From: Oscillospiraceae bacterium
GTDB taxonomy: Bacteria; Bacillota; Clostridia; Oscillospirales; UBA929
NCBI GenBank assembly: GCA_031265355.1
Contig: JAISCT010000003.1
Location: forward strand, 1 to 64,000
Direction of reading: 5' to 3'
DNA: 64,000 bases
Numbering within the stretch: position 1 is the first letter of the stretch; every line of letters starts with the position of its first letter. Position numbers and translations under genes: made by a program. The notes below the pieces were generated by a model. It had not been told where the DNA came from. It saw nothing but the letters and a program-made list of their open reading frames with translations, and did no database searches. This document shows positions 17,721 to 27,746 of the stretch, piece by piece.

Positions 17721-18794
17721 ATGGCGCGTGTTACCTTGAAAATGATAGCCGAAAAAGCAAATACCTCCATCGGCACCGTGGACCGGGCGCTGAACAACAG
17801 GGGCGGCGTAAGCGAGGAGAGCAAGGCTCGGGTGCTCCAAGTCGCCGAGACGCTGGGGTACCGTCCCAACAAGTTGGCCAGCGCCCTGGGCCGGAAAAAA
17901 ACCATCCGCATCGGCGTGGCCTACCCCGAGGAACCGATGGACTTCTACAGGGACATTGACCGGGGCTTTGATAAGGCCCGGGAGGAACTGCAGGATTACG
18001 GCGTCGCCGTAGAAAAGATCCGATACAGAACCCAGGACCCGAAGATCGCCCGCGCCCGCCTTGCCCAGATCAACCCCGCCGATTACGACGGGCTGGCCAT
18101 CAACGCAATCGGCAGCGTCAATGTGTCTGAGATTGACCGCCTCGCGGCGGCCGGCACCCCGGTCGTCACCTTTAATACCGACGCCCCCGACAGTCAGCGT
18201 CTGTTCTACGTGGGCAACAATTCCCACCGGTCCGGTTTGATGGGGGGTGAGTTGCTCAGCACGCTCCTCCATGGCAAAGGGAACGTCACGGTACTTGGCA
18301 ATTTTAGCCAGGCCACCCCTTTTATTGAGCGATTCGGCGGCTTTTGCGAATATGCCCAGTTGGAGGCCCCGGGCATACACATTTACCCCTGCTCCGAGTG
18401 CCTCAGCGACCCAGACTTGGCCGCCAAGAGCCTGACAGATTTGATAGCCCGGGTGAGTGACATCAACGGCGTGTTTTGTACCGGCTACTCCTGCACCATC
18501 GGAGCGGTCCAGGCCATCAAGGCCCTGAACCGCCGCGATATTCAGGTGGTGGGGTATGACCTGACCGAACGGACCGCCGCCGCTCTCCGGAATGGCTGGT
18601 GCAGCGCGCTGCTCTATCAGGACCCTTACCGCCAAAGTCTTCAGGCCGCCCGGCTGCTGGTGCGGCACGTCCTGGAGGGGTGGACGCCCCTCCGACCCCG
18701 GCTCCACGTGGATACGCGCATCATCATCAAGACCAATCTTGACAGCTACATGGACCCTCAGCGCGAGTGGCTGCAGTCGAATTTGGAACAATAA
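17721..18794 (+). CDS. LacI-family transcriptional regulator of the uronate/sugar genes
   Basis: This 357-residue protein has an N-terminal LacI headpiece (VTLKMIAEKANTSIGTVDRAL, ending ETLGYRPNKLASALG) and a periplasmic-binding-protein-like sensor domain of the substrate-binding type that recognises free sugars. The ATG at 17,721 is nine bases after AGGAG. It is followed after 17 bases by uxaC on the same strand and is divergent from the importer operon, so it probably represses both until a uronate or related sugar binds. Candidate operators with an ACGTTAA core lie in the intergenic region. Confidence 0.9.
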   Translation: MARVTLKMIAEKANTSIGTVDRALNNRGGVSEESKARVLQVAETLGYRPNKLASALGRKKTIRIGVAYPEEPMDFYRDIDRGFDKAREELQDYGVAVEKIRYRTQDPKIARARLAQINPADYDGLAINAIGSVNVSEIDRLAAAGTPVVTFNTDAPDSQRLFYVGNNSHRSGLMGGELLSTLLHGKGNVTVLGNFSQATPFIERFGGFCEYAQLEAPGIHIYPCSECLSDPDLAAKSLTDLIARVSDINGVFCTGYSCTIGAVQAIKALNRRDIQVVGYDLTERTAAALRNGWCSALLYQDPYRQSLQAARLLVRHVLEGWTPLRPRLHVDTRIIIKTNLDSYMDPQREWLQSNLEQ

Positions 18795-18811
18795 TGAAGG
18801 CAGGTAGAACT

Positions 18812-20206
18812 ATGAAAGCGTTTATGAACGAGGATTTTCTTTTGACGACAGAGACGGCCCGCGTGCTTTACCACGACTACGCCGCTAAAATGCCCATCAT
18901 CGACTATCACTGTCATGTCCCCCCTCAGGAGATCTACGAGGACCGGGTATACGACAACATCGCCCAGGTCTGGCTGGGTGGTAATTTTTATGGCGACCAC
19001 TACAAGTGGCGCATTCTGCGCGCCTGCGGCGAGCCGGAGCGTTTCATCACCGGCGACGGCAGCGACTACGAGAAATTTCTGGCTTTTGCCCGCTGCATGC
19101 CGAAGATCCCCGGCAATCCGGTCTACCATTGGGCCCACCTGGAGCTAGGGCGGTACTTCGACTGCAACACGCCCCTAAACGAGGACAGTGCTCCTGAGAT
19201 CTGGGCCCTCTGCAATGAAAAGCTGCGCGGCGGACTCTCGGTCCGTGAGATCCTCCGCCGCTCCCGCGTGGCGGGCCTCGCAACCACCGACGATCCCTTA
19301 GACACGCTGGAATGGCACAAGAAACTGGCCGCAGATCCCACTTTTCCCGTCGCCGTCAAGCCCGCTTGGCGGCCTGACAGACTGATAAACATCCACAAGG
19401 CGGGTTTTGCCGAGTACATCGCCAAACTGGACGGCGTGAGCGATATGGACTCCCTCCGCGCTGCCGTCCGCGCCCGGATGGATCACTTCGACGCCCATGG
19501 CTGCTCCGCCTCCGACCACGGCCTCGAGTTTTTGGCGTGCGAGCCTGCCACCGAGGCCGCGCTGAACACCATCCTCGCCAAGGGTTTAAAGGGCGAGGCA
19601 GTCACCCTTCGAGAGGCCGCCGCCTTCCAGTATGCCTGTATGCTCTTCTTGGGCGAGGAGTACGGCAAGCGCGGCTGGGTTATGGAGATCCACTATGGCG
19701 CCGCACGCAACATCAACACGGCCCAATTCGGAGTGATGGGCGCCGACACGGGGTACGACGCCATTGCCCCTGTCATTTCAGTGGCAGGTCTGCCCGTTCT
19801 GCTGGACGAGTTGAACAGCAGAGGCCGCCTGCCCAAGACCGTGCTCTTCTCCCTCTCCCCCAACGACGACGCTATGCTTTCCACCATCGCCGGCGGTTTC
19901 CAGTCCGAGGGGGTGCGGGGCAAGGTTCAGCAGGGCTCGGCCTGGTGGTTTAACGACACGAAACAGAGCATGGTAAACCAGATAACCACCATGGCCTCCC
20001 TGGCCCCTCTGGATAACTTCCTGGGTATGGTCACCGACTCCCGCAGTTTTCTAGCCTACCCCCGGCACGAATATTTTCGCCGCATCCTCTGCGAGCTGCT
20101 GGGCAAATGGGCGGAGGACGGCGAGTACCCAGGCGACCTGGAGCGGCTGGGCAAACTGGTGCAGAACGTCTCTTACAACAATACCAAAGAATACTTCGGT
20201 TATTAG
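18812..20206 (+). CDS. uxaC: Glucuronate isomerase (uronate isomerase)
   Basis: This 464-residue amidohydrolase-fold enzyme of normal UxaC length has MNEDFLLTTETARVLYHDYA, the metal-site IIDYHCHVPP, the SDHGLEF and QIHYGA-like EIHYGAARN segments, and the closing KLVQNVSYNNTKEYFGY. It interconverts D-glucuronate and D-fructuronate in the cytoplasm, the first step of the pathway. The ATG at 18,812 follows AAGGCAGGT and is preferred to two upstream in-frame starts that overlap lacI. It is cotranscribed with lacI and convergent with uxuB. Confidence 0.96.
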   Translation: MKAFMNEDFLLTTETARVLYHDYAAKMPIIDYHCHVPPQEIYEDRVYDNIAQVWLGGNFYGDHYKWRILRACGEPERFITGDGSDYEKFLAFARCMPKIPGNPVYHWAHLELGRYFDCNTPLNEDSAPEIWALCNEKLRGGLSVREILRRSRVAGLATTDDPLDTLEWHKKLAADPTFPVAVKPAWRPDRLINIHKAGFAEYIAKLDGVSDMDSLRAAVRARMDHFDAHGCSASDHGLEFLACEPATEAALNTILAKGLKGEAVTLREAAAFQYACMLFLGEEYGKRGWVMEIHYGAARNINTAQFGVMGADTGYDAIAPVISVAGLPVLLDELNSRGRLPKTVLFSLSPNDDAMLSTIAGGFQSEGVRGKVQQGSAWWFNDTKQSMVNQITTMASLAPLDNFLGMVTDSRSFLAYPRHEYFRRILCELLGKWAEDGEYPGDLERLGKLVQNVSYNNTKEYFGY

Positions 20207-20214
20207 CCCCGCGG

Positions 20215-20239
20215 CACTCAGAACTCAGCACTCAGCACT
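20215..20239. repeat. Short tandem ACTCAGC-type repeat at the uxaC/uxuB junction
   Basis: Three imperfect copies of a GTGCTGAGT-type unit (read on the minus strand) fill the small gap between convergent uxaC and uxuB and supply the last codons and stop of uxuB (ending SAEC). The same unit occurs again at 37,527-37,553. It looks like an interspersed genomic repeat rather than a gene-specific signal. Confidence 0.6.
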
Positions 20240-21844
20240 TAAAAAATCACGAAGCGTGCGCCGCACGGCCCCCGGGCCGGTCAGCATGCGCAGGAAATTC
20301 GTCTCCACCCTGTCGCCAAGCCCTACCTGAAAGAGGTCGACGCCAAACAGGACAGGGTTTGACAGGAGGGGACGCAGCTGTCCCCGGTAGGTCTCAGGCC
20401 GGCCCGCGACGACGTCCGCCAGGGCCGGCCGAAGCACGTCCAGCAGCGGATCGCCGCTGAGCGTCATCGGGCGCAGCCCATCGTCCACGCCGAGCAGATA
20501 CCGACACCAACCCGCGAGCACCAGCGGAATGCCAATTAATGTGTCCGCACGCATATCCTCCCGCGCGGCATACGCCTTGAGGGTCTCCCCGAACCGGATG
20601 GGGATCTTTTGGCTGGTGTCTGTGGCAATCCGTTGCGGCGTGTCGGGGATAAAGGGGTTCGGCAGCCGCTCTCTGAGCGTCTCCTCTAAAAATGCGCGGG
20701 GCTGGATGATCTTTGGATCGGCCACCACGGGCAGCCCCTCGTCATATCCGATCCGCTCCACGAGCTTTCGCAGGTCCTCGTCCGCCATCTCGGCCGCGAT
20801 GCTCTCATACCCCAGCAGGCACCCAAAAACGGCGAGCGCCGTGTGCAGTGGATTTAAGCAGGCCGTGACCTTCATACGTTCCGCGGCGCCGACGGTCTCT
20901 CGGTCCGTAAAATAGACGCCGGCCTTCTCGAGGCAGGGGCGACCGTTTGGAAAATCGTCCTCGACCACCAGGTACTGCGGAATTTCGGCGTTCACATAGG
21001 GGGCGATGAACGTGCCCCTGTCCGTGACCACCGGCGCTAAATCGATGCCGCGCGCCGCCAGCCTCTCACGCACCGCCTCCGACGGCCGCGGCGTGATCTT
21101 GTCGATCATCGTCCACGGGAAGGACACCCGGCACTTGTCCGACAGATAGTCCACAAACCCCGGCCCCACAAGGCCCCGCCCCCGCCAGATCTCGGCCACG
21201 GTCAGGACAGCGGCGCGCAGTTTGTCCCCATTGCCGCTGCAGTTGTCCAGGCTGACCAATGCCACGGGCTGTGCGCCGGCGCGGTAACGCGCGTAGAGCA
21301 GCGCGGCCGCGAGGCTCACTGTGTGCCGGGCCCGACCGGGCCCGTTTTGTAAATCGGCCGCGACGGCGGGCAGGTACGCCCCGCCCATGTCGGTGAGGGC
21401 ATACCCCTTCTCGGTGATCGTGAAGCTGACAAGTTGCAGACCGGGGGCGGTGAATACCTTTGTCAGTGCTTCCCACTGGGCCGTGTCGTCCGCGTCGGCT
21501 CGGTAGGCGTCGGCGACGCTGGCCACGAGGCGCTCCTGCGTAGACCCGTCGGCCCGCATGCCGACGGACAGCGCCAGGTTGTCGTAGGGCCGATAGATCT
21601 TTTCGATGATGTCGTAGTCAAAGGCCTCCGCCACGACGAGGCCGCACCGGGCCAGCCCCTCGTCCAGCAGCCGCTGCTGCAGCGCGGCGATGAAGCCACG
21701 AAACAGATTGCCTGCGCCGATGTGGACCCACACCGGAGCCCGGCGCGTCTCCGCCCGCATCCGGGCGTAGGAAAATCTTGGCAACGCCACCCCGGCGGAC
21801 ACCCACGCACCCTTTTCCAGGTCCTCGATACACAAACGCGGCAT
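20225..21844 (-). CDS. uxuB: Fructuronate reductase (mannitol dehydrogenase family)
   Basis: This 539-residue polyol-specific long-chain dehydrogenase has WVHIGAGNLFRGF (NAD site), SLDNCSGNGDKL, FPWTMIDKITPRPS, and the catalytic-domain segment ACLNPLHTALAVFGC. It also has the KIPIRFGETLKAY segment characteristic of fructuronate/tagaturonate reductases. It reduces D-fructuronate to D-mannonate. The ATG at 21,844 follows GGAGGAGGG; the in-frame extension to 21,940 overlaps nothing conserved. It lies downstream of uxuA with a gap of about 125 bases, in the usual pathway order. Its C-terminus is encoded inside a short genomic repeat. Confidence 0.93.
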   Translation of the reverse strand: MPRLCIEDLEKGAWVSAGVALPRFSYARMRAETRRAPVWVHIGAGNLFRGFIAALQQRLLDEGLARCGLVVAEAFDYDIIEKIYRPYDNLALSVGMRADGSTQERLVASVADAYRADADDTAQWEALTKVFTAPGLQLVSFTITEKGYALTDMGGAYLPAVAADLQNGPGRARHTVSLAAALLYARYRAGAQPVALVSLDNCSGNGDKLRAAVLTVAEIWRGRGLVGPGFVDYLSDKCRVSFPWTMIDKITPRPSEAVRERLAARGIDLAPVVTDRGTFIAPYVNAEIPQYLVVEDDFPNGRPCLEKAGVYFTDRETVGAAERMKVTACLNPLHTALAVFGCLLGYESIAAEMADEDLRKLVERIGYDEGLPVVADPKIIQPRAFLEETLRERLPNPFIPDTPQRIATDTSQKIPIRFGETLKAYAAREDMRADTLIGIPLVLAGWCRYLLGVDDGLRPMTLSGDPLLDVLRPALADVVAGRPETYRGQLRPLLSNPVLFGVDLFQVGLGDRVETNFLRMLTGPGAVRRTLRDFLSAEC

Positions 21845-21970
21845 ACCGCACCCTCCTCCCCGCACCGACGCGATACGGCGGCCTCCCGCGCCGGTGCGTC
21901 TGGACTGTCTGTAATTTCCATTTTTGTCTGATTCCTTCATGGATCCGATTGAACCATGGGTGCGATGGAG

Positions 21971-23092
21971 TCAGCGGGCGGGTTCTCCGACAGTCGCCAA
22001 CGAGATGGTCCGGCGCATCCGCCGGCGGCCGCTCATCTTGTCGATCGCCTCCCAGAGCCCCAGCAAGTAGTTGGCGCCCAGCGCCCTGTCGTACAGACCG
22101 TAGCCGGGCCGGGCCATCTCGCCCCAGATCATGCGCCCATGGTCAGGCCGGATGTACCCGTCGAACCCGCAGTCGTGCAGCGCCTCTACGATGGCGAACA
22201 TATCGAGATCCCCGCAGGCGCTCAGATGGGCGCTCTCGTCGAAGTCCCGGTCGCTCAAGTGTTTGAGATTGCGCAGATGTGCGAAGTGGATGTGCGGGGC
22301 GAATTCGCGGACAATGGCGGGGATGTCGTTGTCCGCCCCGGCGCCCAGGCTGCCCGTACACAGCGTGAGGCCGCTGTACGGGCTCTCGTACAGCGAGAGA
22401 AAGGTGCGGATGTTGTCCGCCCCATTCACCAGCTTGGGCAGCCCAAACAGGGACCATGGCGGGTCGTCGGGGTGGATCGCCATCTTCACGTCGTATCGCT
22501 CGGCGGCGGGGATCACAGCTTCTAAAAAATACTTGATATGCGCCCAGTAGTCCGCCGCCGTGAGATGCCGGTAGAACTCGATGTCGGCGGCCATGGTCGC
22601 GAACCGTTCCGGCTCCCAGCCGGGCAGTGAAAATCCCCGGGATTTCCCCACCATGGCGTCGGCCATGTGCTTTGGGTCCATGGCCACTGCCTTTTCGTGG
22701 CGGTAGGCCATAACGCTGCTGCCGTCGGGAAGCTGGTGGGCGAGGTCGCTGCGTACCCAATCCATCACGGGCATAAAGTTGTAGCACAGGCACCGAACGC
22801 CCACAGCGGACAGATGCTTGATTGTTTCGATGTAATTTTGAATGTACCTATCCCGCGAGGGCAGTCCTTTTTTGATGTCCTCGTGGATGTTGACACTCTC
22901 AATCACTTCCATCTCAAGCCCGGCGTCATTGATCTCCCGCCGCAGCGTCCGCAGTTCATCCAGCCCCCACACCGCACCCACCGGGACGTGGGGCAGACAG
23001 GCGGCCACGCCGGATATGCCCGGCGTTTGCTTGATCTGCTCCAAGGTCACACTGTCGTCCCCGTGGGGAAACCACCGCAAGATCATCTTCAA
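21971..23092 (-). CDS. uxuA: Mannonate dehydratase
   Basis: This 373-residue TIM-barrel enzyme starts MKMILRWFPHGDDSVTLEQI, has GLEMEVIESVNIHEDIK, CYNFMPVMDW, the metal-ligand segments HPDDPPW and CTGSLGAGADND, and the C-terminal DHGRMIWGE. It dehydrates D-mannonate to 2-keto-3-deoxygluconate, the substrate of KdgK. The ATG has GGAGG about 12 bases upstream. It is first of a uxuA-uxuB pair on the minus strand, downstream of the large GH67 gene after a 303-base gap with hairpins, so it probably has its own promoter or is reached by limited readthrough. Confidence 0.96.
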   Translation of the reverse strand: MKMILRWFPHGDDSVTLEQIKQTPGISGVAACLPHVPVGAVWGLDELRTLRREINDAGLEMEVIESVNIHEDIKKGLPSRDRYIQNYIETIKHLSAVGVRCLCYNFMPVMDWVRSDLAHQLPDGSSVMAYRHEKAVAMDPKHMADAMVGKSRGFSLPGWEPERFATMAADIEFYRHLTAADYWAHIKYFLEAVIPAAERYDVKMAIHPDDPPWSLFGLPKLVNGADNIRTFLSLYESPYSGLTLCTGSLGAGADNDIPAIVREFAPHIHFAHLRNLKHLSDRDFDESAHLSACGDLDMFAIVEALHDCGFDGYIRPDHGRMIWGEMARPGYGLYDRALGANYLLGLWEAIDKMSGRRRMRRTISLATVGEPAR

Positions 23093-23395
23093 GTCAGTTG
23101 TCCTCCAATGTGATATTTTCTATTTTTCTGCTGGGGCATCTCCTCCGTCCGTGCCTTATGGCGGACGTCCGCCGCCAGCCGCTCCCCCGGCCCCCGCAGA
23201 CGGGGGCCGGGTACGGCTGAGAGGTTGAGATGAAGGAGATATCCCGGACAATGCCGGATCAGTCTGTTGTCTCTGTCATGCTTGTGATACTTTCTCCCAG
23301 TATTTGGATGTTATCGTTTAGAGCTAGCGTGGGTTGCACCTGCAACCCACAACCCAAATTCTTGTTTTTTGTTGCCGCTTCGCGGCAACAAGGTA
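23093..23395. other. uxuA-GH67 intergenic region with two strong hairpins
   Basis: No gene is seen. Two perfect hairpins lie close to the GH67 stop: GTGGGTTGCA/TGCAACCCAC at 23,329-23,350 and a 10-base stem at 23,369-23,391 with a three-base loop. Neither is followed by a T tract in the minus direction. They may still end or stabilise the GH67 transcript. The rest is GC-rich leader sequence of uxuA. Confidence 0.5.
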
Positions 23396-26300
23396 CTAAT
23401 AAACGGCAGGGGCGCAAAGCGGAATATAGCTGTCATCTTCCCAAATGAACGCCCTCACCAAACCGTCGCCGAACGGCACCGCGATACGCGCCTGTTCCAT
23501 ACCGTCGACCTCTGCCGACACTTGATTCTTGAGAACTTCTTTCAGCACGCCATCGTTGTCATACACCGCGAGAATGCACAACGCGTCCAGTCTCTCCTCG
23601 GAGTGGTTGACGAGCGTGAAATCAGCGGAAATTGTATCTTCTTCCCGGTTTATTTCTACCGCCGTGGCAGGAATGATTTCGCCAACCGAACTCACCTTAA
23701 AGTAGTCATAGGAAACGTTCATCGGTCCGTATGCGGACACGTTAGCGCTCTGGTGCATCGCAACCACGCCGACTTTGACGGGCGCCGAGACAGTCGGGCT
23801 AAAGGTGATGGGATTCGCCGCGACCTGCGTGCTTGACGCAAGCCTAGACGGTTTCCAATCCTTCCCGTTGTTGGAGAAGTAGCCCAGATAGGTATTGCCC
23901 TTCTTTTCGATCCTCAGCCAGATCTGATCCCGATCGACGCCGGCCGCCCTCTCACTCACATCCTTGTAATAGTTTAGGTGGCTGGTTTGGGTGCCGCCTT
24001 GCTCTCTCAGGAACTCGACCGCGTGGGTTCCTTGCTGAAGGTTACCAGTCGTTGCGCGCATCTTCCAGGCCAGCATGAGATAGTTCTGGTCGTCCAGATA
24101 AACGATGATGCCGCCCTGCTCGTTGTTTACCATGGGCCTTCTGGAGAAGTTGACTTTGGATTCAATGACCCAGTCCCCAGCGGGCGCCTCCTGCAAAATG
24201 ATGTTTTTGGCGGTGTTGGCGGTTCCGCGCAGATCGCCCGCCTCTGAGGTAATCGTCAGGGAGCCCGGGTTGGAAGTCAGATCCCATGCGGCGGCATTCT
24301 CACGCACCACGGACCATTTTTCGTTCAGAGAACTGCCATGGAAATCTTCCGTGCTGTTGCCGGAGGTCCCAAGAGCGACCGTGTAGGTGTTGACAGGGGC
24401 TCCATTGTTGGTTACGCTGATGGTCGCCGTGCTGGGAACCGTGTTGTTCTGCTCAATCGTGACCGTCGCCGCGGAATCGTTTGCCGCCGCCGCAAGCACC
24501 GGCGCGGCGCTGGCGGTGTAAACATAGTACTGATTTTTGCTTGCTTTAAAGGATTCCAGAGCCTTTCCGTCGATGGTAATGCCCGCCAAAGTGGTGTCGT
24601 ACTGGAACTTGAAGGTATAGTTTTGAACGAGCTTGCCAAAGTAATCTGTTTTTGTCACTTTCACGACAGCGGTGTCGTTCATGTCAGCCGGCTGCTTGAT
24701 GATCGTGTATTCGGCGTCCTCCGCATAGGGAATGACACGGTCGATGGCCGGCACTGTGGTACCGTAAGGGACATAAATGGTATACGGCCTTGTTCCCACG
24801 CCGGATTTCGGGAAGTTGAAGCCGCTAATGGCGGTGGCGGGCACTGGGTCGGTGCCATTGCCGGATGTTTTGGAGGTGGTGCCGTAATTCAGATCAAACC
24901 CGCCCTGTATATGGCCGGCGACTTCGACTTTGATGGAAAGCGGAGCGGTGTCGGTCGGCAAATCGCGTCCGTTTACGATACACCAGTATTCAGCCGCCTT
25001 GTCTCTCCATACAGCCATGTCATATTCCTGACCTACCAGCTTTTGCATGGTATGCGCCCAGCGGTAGTGGTCAATCTTGCTTTCCAGAGCCGCCCACGTT
25101 TCCCTGAGATTGGTCGCGTACTGCACGGCCATCTGGGGCTTGTATATCAGTTCTTCCCAGAGCGTCTTGCCGTTTTTCATGATATGATCCCAAGGCACAT
25201 GGTGGAACGTAAGCAGGTACTCCTCCGGACAGGTTTCAATATTCGAAAATATCTCTGTCAGCGGAGAGTAGAACTGGTTTACCAGCGGGTAGAGCTTCTC
25301 CTCGTAGCTCCCCGGCTCCGGCACGGGCAGGAGATCCGCAATGCGCCCTTCCACCGTCCTGCGGAAACCGATGCCGTCTTTCATTGCCTTGTTGTAATAA
25401 GAAGGCGTCCAGTCGTCCTGGCTGGCGGAAAAATCCCAATGACCCGGCGAATAGTGCTCGACGCTGGAGGCGCCGTTTTGCCCCTGCTGGTGCATCAGAC
25501 CGAGTGTGCTCTGGCTGGCGGCCACCGCTTCGCGGGAACCCATCATCATATCCACGACGGTTTCCACGATGTCGTTATCGTTGGACCATGTCATCCTTGT
25601 CCACTCTTCGGCGATGTCCTCGGAGTTGAGCGTCCAGTTCCAGGCCTGGCGTCCGAAGGTGTAGGTGTTGGCCTGCAGGAAGTTGTGGCCGGTGATGGTC
25701 TCATGGTCGCCCATGTTGTTGACGCCCACCATGGCGCTGTCGGAATGCCCCTGCGCGGAGCCGTCGAGGACGGCGCCAACCGGTGTGTACGAGTCCGGGC
25801 CGTTGGCGTATGTATTGGCTTTCAGCACTTCTTCGTACATCGGCCCCAAGAAGGTCATATACGTGGTGTGGCCAAGATATTCCATGGTGATCTGGAATTC
25901 GACAGCCTGGTTGGTATTGGGCATGCGACCGAACATCGGGTGGAAGATCTCACGCGCCTGGAAGTCCAGCGGCCCGTTCTTCGTCTGGACAAAGACATGA
26001 TCCGGATACAGGTTTTTGTCGTCGGCTTCCGCGAACTCCATGTAAGCGCGGTTCAGACGGTCGTTGTCCACCTCGGCGTTGTACACGAAGGAGCGCCAGA
26101 ACACCGTAATGCCCTTGCCTTCCAGCGCGCCGGTGTTCAAATATTTCGCCATATTGTTGGCGCCGAAATCGTGTGTGTCGCCATAGTCCTGCGGGCCGGC
26201 CTGGCCCTCCGAGTTGGCCTTTACCGTGTACCCCGCGAAGTCAGGGATACGCTTTAAGATCTGCAGGGTTTTTGTATACCACCACTGCGCGTAAGCGTCA

Positions 26301-27463
26301 CTGTGAATCGTCGTCACGTTGGCGGCGCCGATGCTGATGGTGTCGTCGGCCCAGACTCTTTTGCCTGGGTTGCCGCCGTTGGCGGCGGTTACCTGGGTGC
26401 CGTTCTGATTGGGAAGGGCGAGCGTGGGCGCGCCGTAGTTGGTCGAAAGGCAGAGCTTGATGCCGTAGGGCCGCAACAGATCAGCCAACGCGGCCTCCTG
26501 GCGGATCACGTACTCCGAGATATACGCGGAATTGGAATTGACGTTGTTTAGGTTGAACTCGTTGATGCCGACCGAAGCCAGCGCACGGGCCGCCACAACA
26601 TATCTGTCCAGGATCATGGGCAGAAGAACCGCCCCGCTGGCAGCGTTGCTGTGGGCGTTGTTGCCGGTGAGACTGGAGCCCGGAATCGAAAGATCCCAGT
26701 TGAAGAGGAATCCGCTCTCGCCGTTCAGGCCGTTTTTACCAGTACCGGTCTCGTTGCTGCCGGCATACAGGCGTTCCTTGTCCCAGCTGTTGATGCGGCG
26801 ATGGTTGATCTTGGGGAAATCGGAGATGTTCAGGTTGACGATAGGCGCCTGGGTCTGCATCAGCCGCAGGAAAGCGTAGGTCCCGTAAAGCGCGCCTACC
26901 TCGGTGTTGCCGGCAATGATCGTGGCGGCCTTATCATCCACCGTGACGGAACGGACGATGTAACCCTCATCGCCAACCTCCGCGAGCGCGCTGCCAAGAT
27001 CCAGACCGGCAATGATGCTGGACGTGGCCGGCGTGCCAACGACAAGAGCGCCGTCGGCCAGTTCGGCTGCTGCCGGAACCGCTCCGCCCAGCATGCCTTT
27101 GAACGCGAGATCCAACTCAATACGGGCCGCGCCAAGGGTGGTTTGGGGGATGAGTTGAACGGAACCTTCCGGCTGCCGGAGTCCTTTGAATCCGTATGAT
27201 TCTTCAAACACATCGGTATCGGAGAAGTGGAACAGCTCTGCGGCGTTGTCCTCCGGCACGACAATGCTTTTGACGGTGTTCTTGTAGGACTGCAGCAGAG
27301 CGGGATCCTCTATCGGCACGTATCTCAGCCACATGTCGGAACCATTGTAGTCATCGGCTGAGCCGGTAAGCGTATCCGCCGACATCGGAATCGCCGCAAA
27401 CGAGTTCACGGGAATGATAAGTATCAGCGCTACAACGAGTGATAGAAATCTCTTTCCGTTCAT
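23396..27463 (-). CDS. Secreted GH67 alpha-glucuronidase with C-terminal accessory domains
   Basis: This 1,355-residue exported enzyme has a Sec signal over residues 1-24. Residues about 40-880 are a GH67 alpha-glucuronidase. The catalytic positions of the family are visible: Glu419 in KANSEGQAGP (general acid), and Asp500 in KNGPLDFQ with Glu528 in FQITMEYLG (base pair), at near-normal spacing. GH67 enzymes remove (4-O-methyl-)glucuronic acid from xylo-oligosaccharides. Most are shorter and many are intracellular. This one adds a cadherin-like strand region, a laminin/concanavalin-like domain (about 1,070-1,270) and a terminal beta module ending RAFIWEDDSY that recurs in two other proteins here. 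It is driven by the promoter at 27,786-27,814. The released glucuronate would feed uxaC-uxuB-uxuA-kdgK. Confidence 0.93.
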   Translation of the reverse strand: MNGKRFLSLVVALILIIPVNSFAAIPMSADTLTGSADDYNGSDMWLRYVPIEDPALLQSYKNTVKSIVVPEDNAAELFHFSDTDVFEESYGFKGLRQPEGSVQLIPQTTLGAARIELDLAFKGMLGGAVPAAAELADGALVVGTPATSSIIAGLDLGSALAEVGDEGYIVRSVTVDDKAATIIAGNTEVGALYGTYAFLRLMQTQAPIVNLNISDFPKINHRRINSWDKERLYAGSNETGTGKNGLNGESGFLFNWDLSIPGSSLTGNNAHSNAASGAVLLPMILDRYVVAARALASVGINEFNLNNVNSNSAYISEYVIRQEAALADLLRPYGIKLCLSTNYGAPTLALPNQNGTQVTAANGGNPGKRVWADDTISIGAANVTTIHSDAYAQWWYTKTLQILKRIPDFAGYTVKANSEGQAGPQDYGDTHDFGANNMAKYLNTGALEGKGITVFWRSFVYNAEVDNDRLNRAYMEFAEADDKNLYPDHVFVQTKNGPLDFQAREIFHPMFGRMPNTNQAVEFQITMEYLGHTTYMTFLGPMYEEVLKANTYANGPDSYTPVGAVLDGSAQGHSDSAMVGVNNMGDHETITGHNFLQANTYTFGRQAWNWTLNSEDIAEEWTRMTWSNDNDIVETVVDMMMGSREAVAASQSTLGLMHQQGQNGASSVEHYSPGHWDFSASQDDWTPSYYNKAMKDGIGFRRTVEGRIADLLPVPEPGSYEEKLYPLVNQFYSPLTEIFSNIETCPEEYLLTFHHVPWDHIMKNGKTLWEELIYKPQMAVQYATNLRETWAALESKIDHYRWAHTMQKLVGQEYDMAVWRDKAAEYWCIVNGRDLPTDTAPLSIKVEVAGHIQGGFDLNYGTTSKTSGNGTDPVPATAISGFNFPKSGVGTRPYTIYVPYGTTVPAIDRVIPYAEDAEYTIIKQPADMNDTAVVKVTKTDYFGKLVQNYTFKFQYDTTLAGITIDGKALESFKASKNQYYVYTASAAPVLAAAANDSAATVTIEQNNTVPSTATISVTNNGAPVNTYTVALGTSGNSTEDFHGSSLNEKWSVVRENAAAWDLTSNPGSLTITSEAGDLRGTANTAKNIILQEAPAGDWVIESKVNFSRRPMVNNEQGGIIVYLDDQNYLMLAWKMRATTGNLQQGTHAVEFLREQGGTQTSHLNYYKDVSERAAGVDRDQIWLRIEKKGNTYLGYFSNNGKDWKPSRLASSTQVAANPITFSPTVSAPVKVGVVAMHQSANVSAYGPMNVSYDYFKVSSVGEIIPATAVEINREEDTISADFTLVNHSEERLDALCILAVYDNDGVLKEVLKNQVSAEVDGMEQARIAVPFGDGLVRAFIWEDDSYIPLCAPAVY

Positions 27464-27746
27464 ATTTATATGGTACCTCCCTTACGCAATACGATTCTCT
27501 TTCTCATACGGGTACCTCTCCCTTCGGCTATCCCCTCCCTTGAGATCCGCCAAAAAACAGTCTTGCCGTCCGGCTTGTCTGTTTCCCACCGAACCCTTGC
27601 CCGGATTTGTGCGCTGCGCGTTCTGAAACATCCTGCACGCCGCTGTCCCCGTCTTCACCGGTCCGCTTCCGGCACACCGGCAAAGGGTTGATGCCCTGCA
27701 CAGACAAGAACCACTGGAACGACGACCTCGGCACCGACAAGCCGAC

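Noticed and set aside
24338-26257. 639-codon plus-strand open frame opposite the GH67 gene
   Set aside because: It is an antisense shadow of a protein with intact catalytic motifs and has no recognisable domain.
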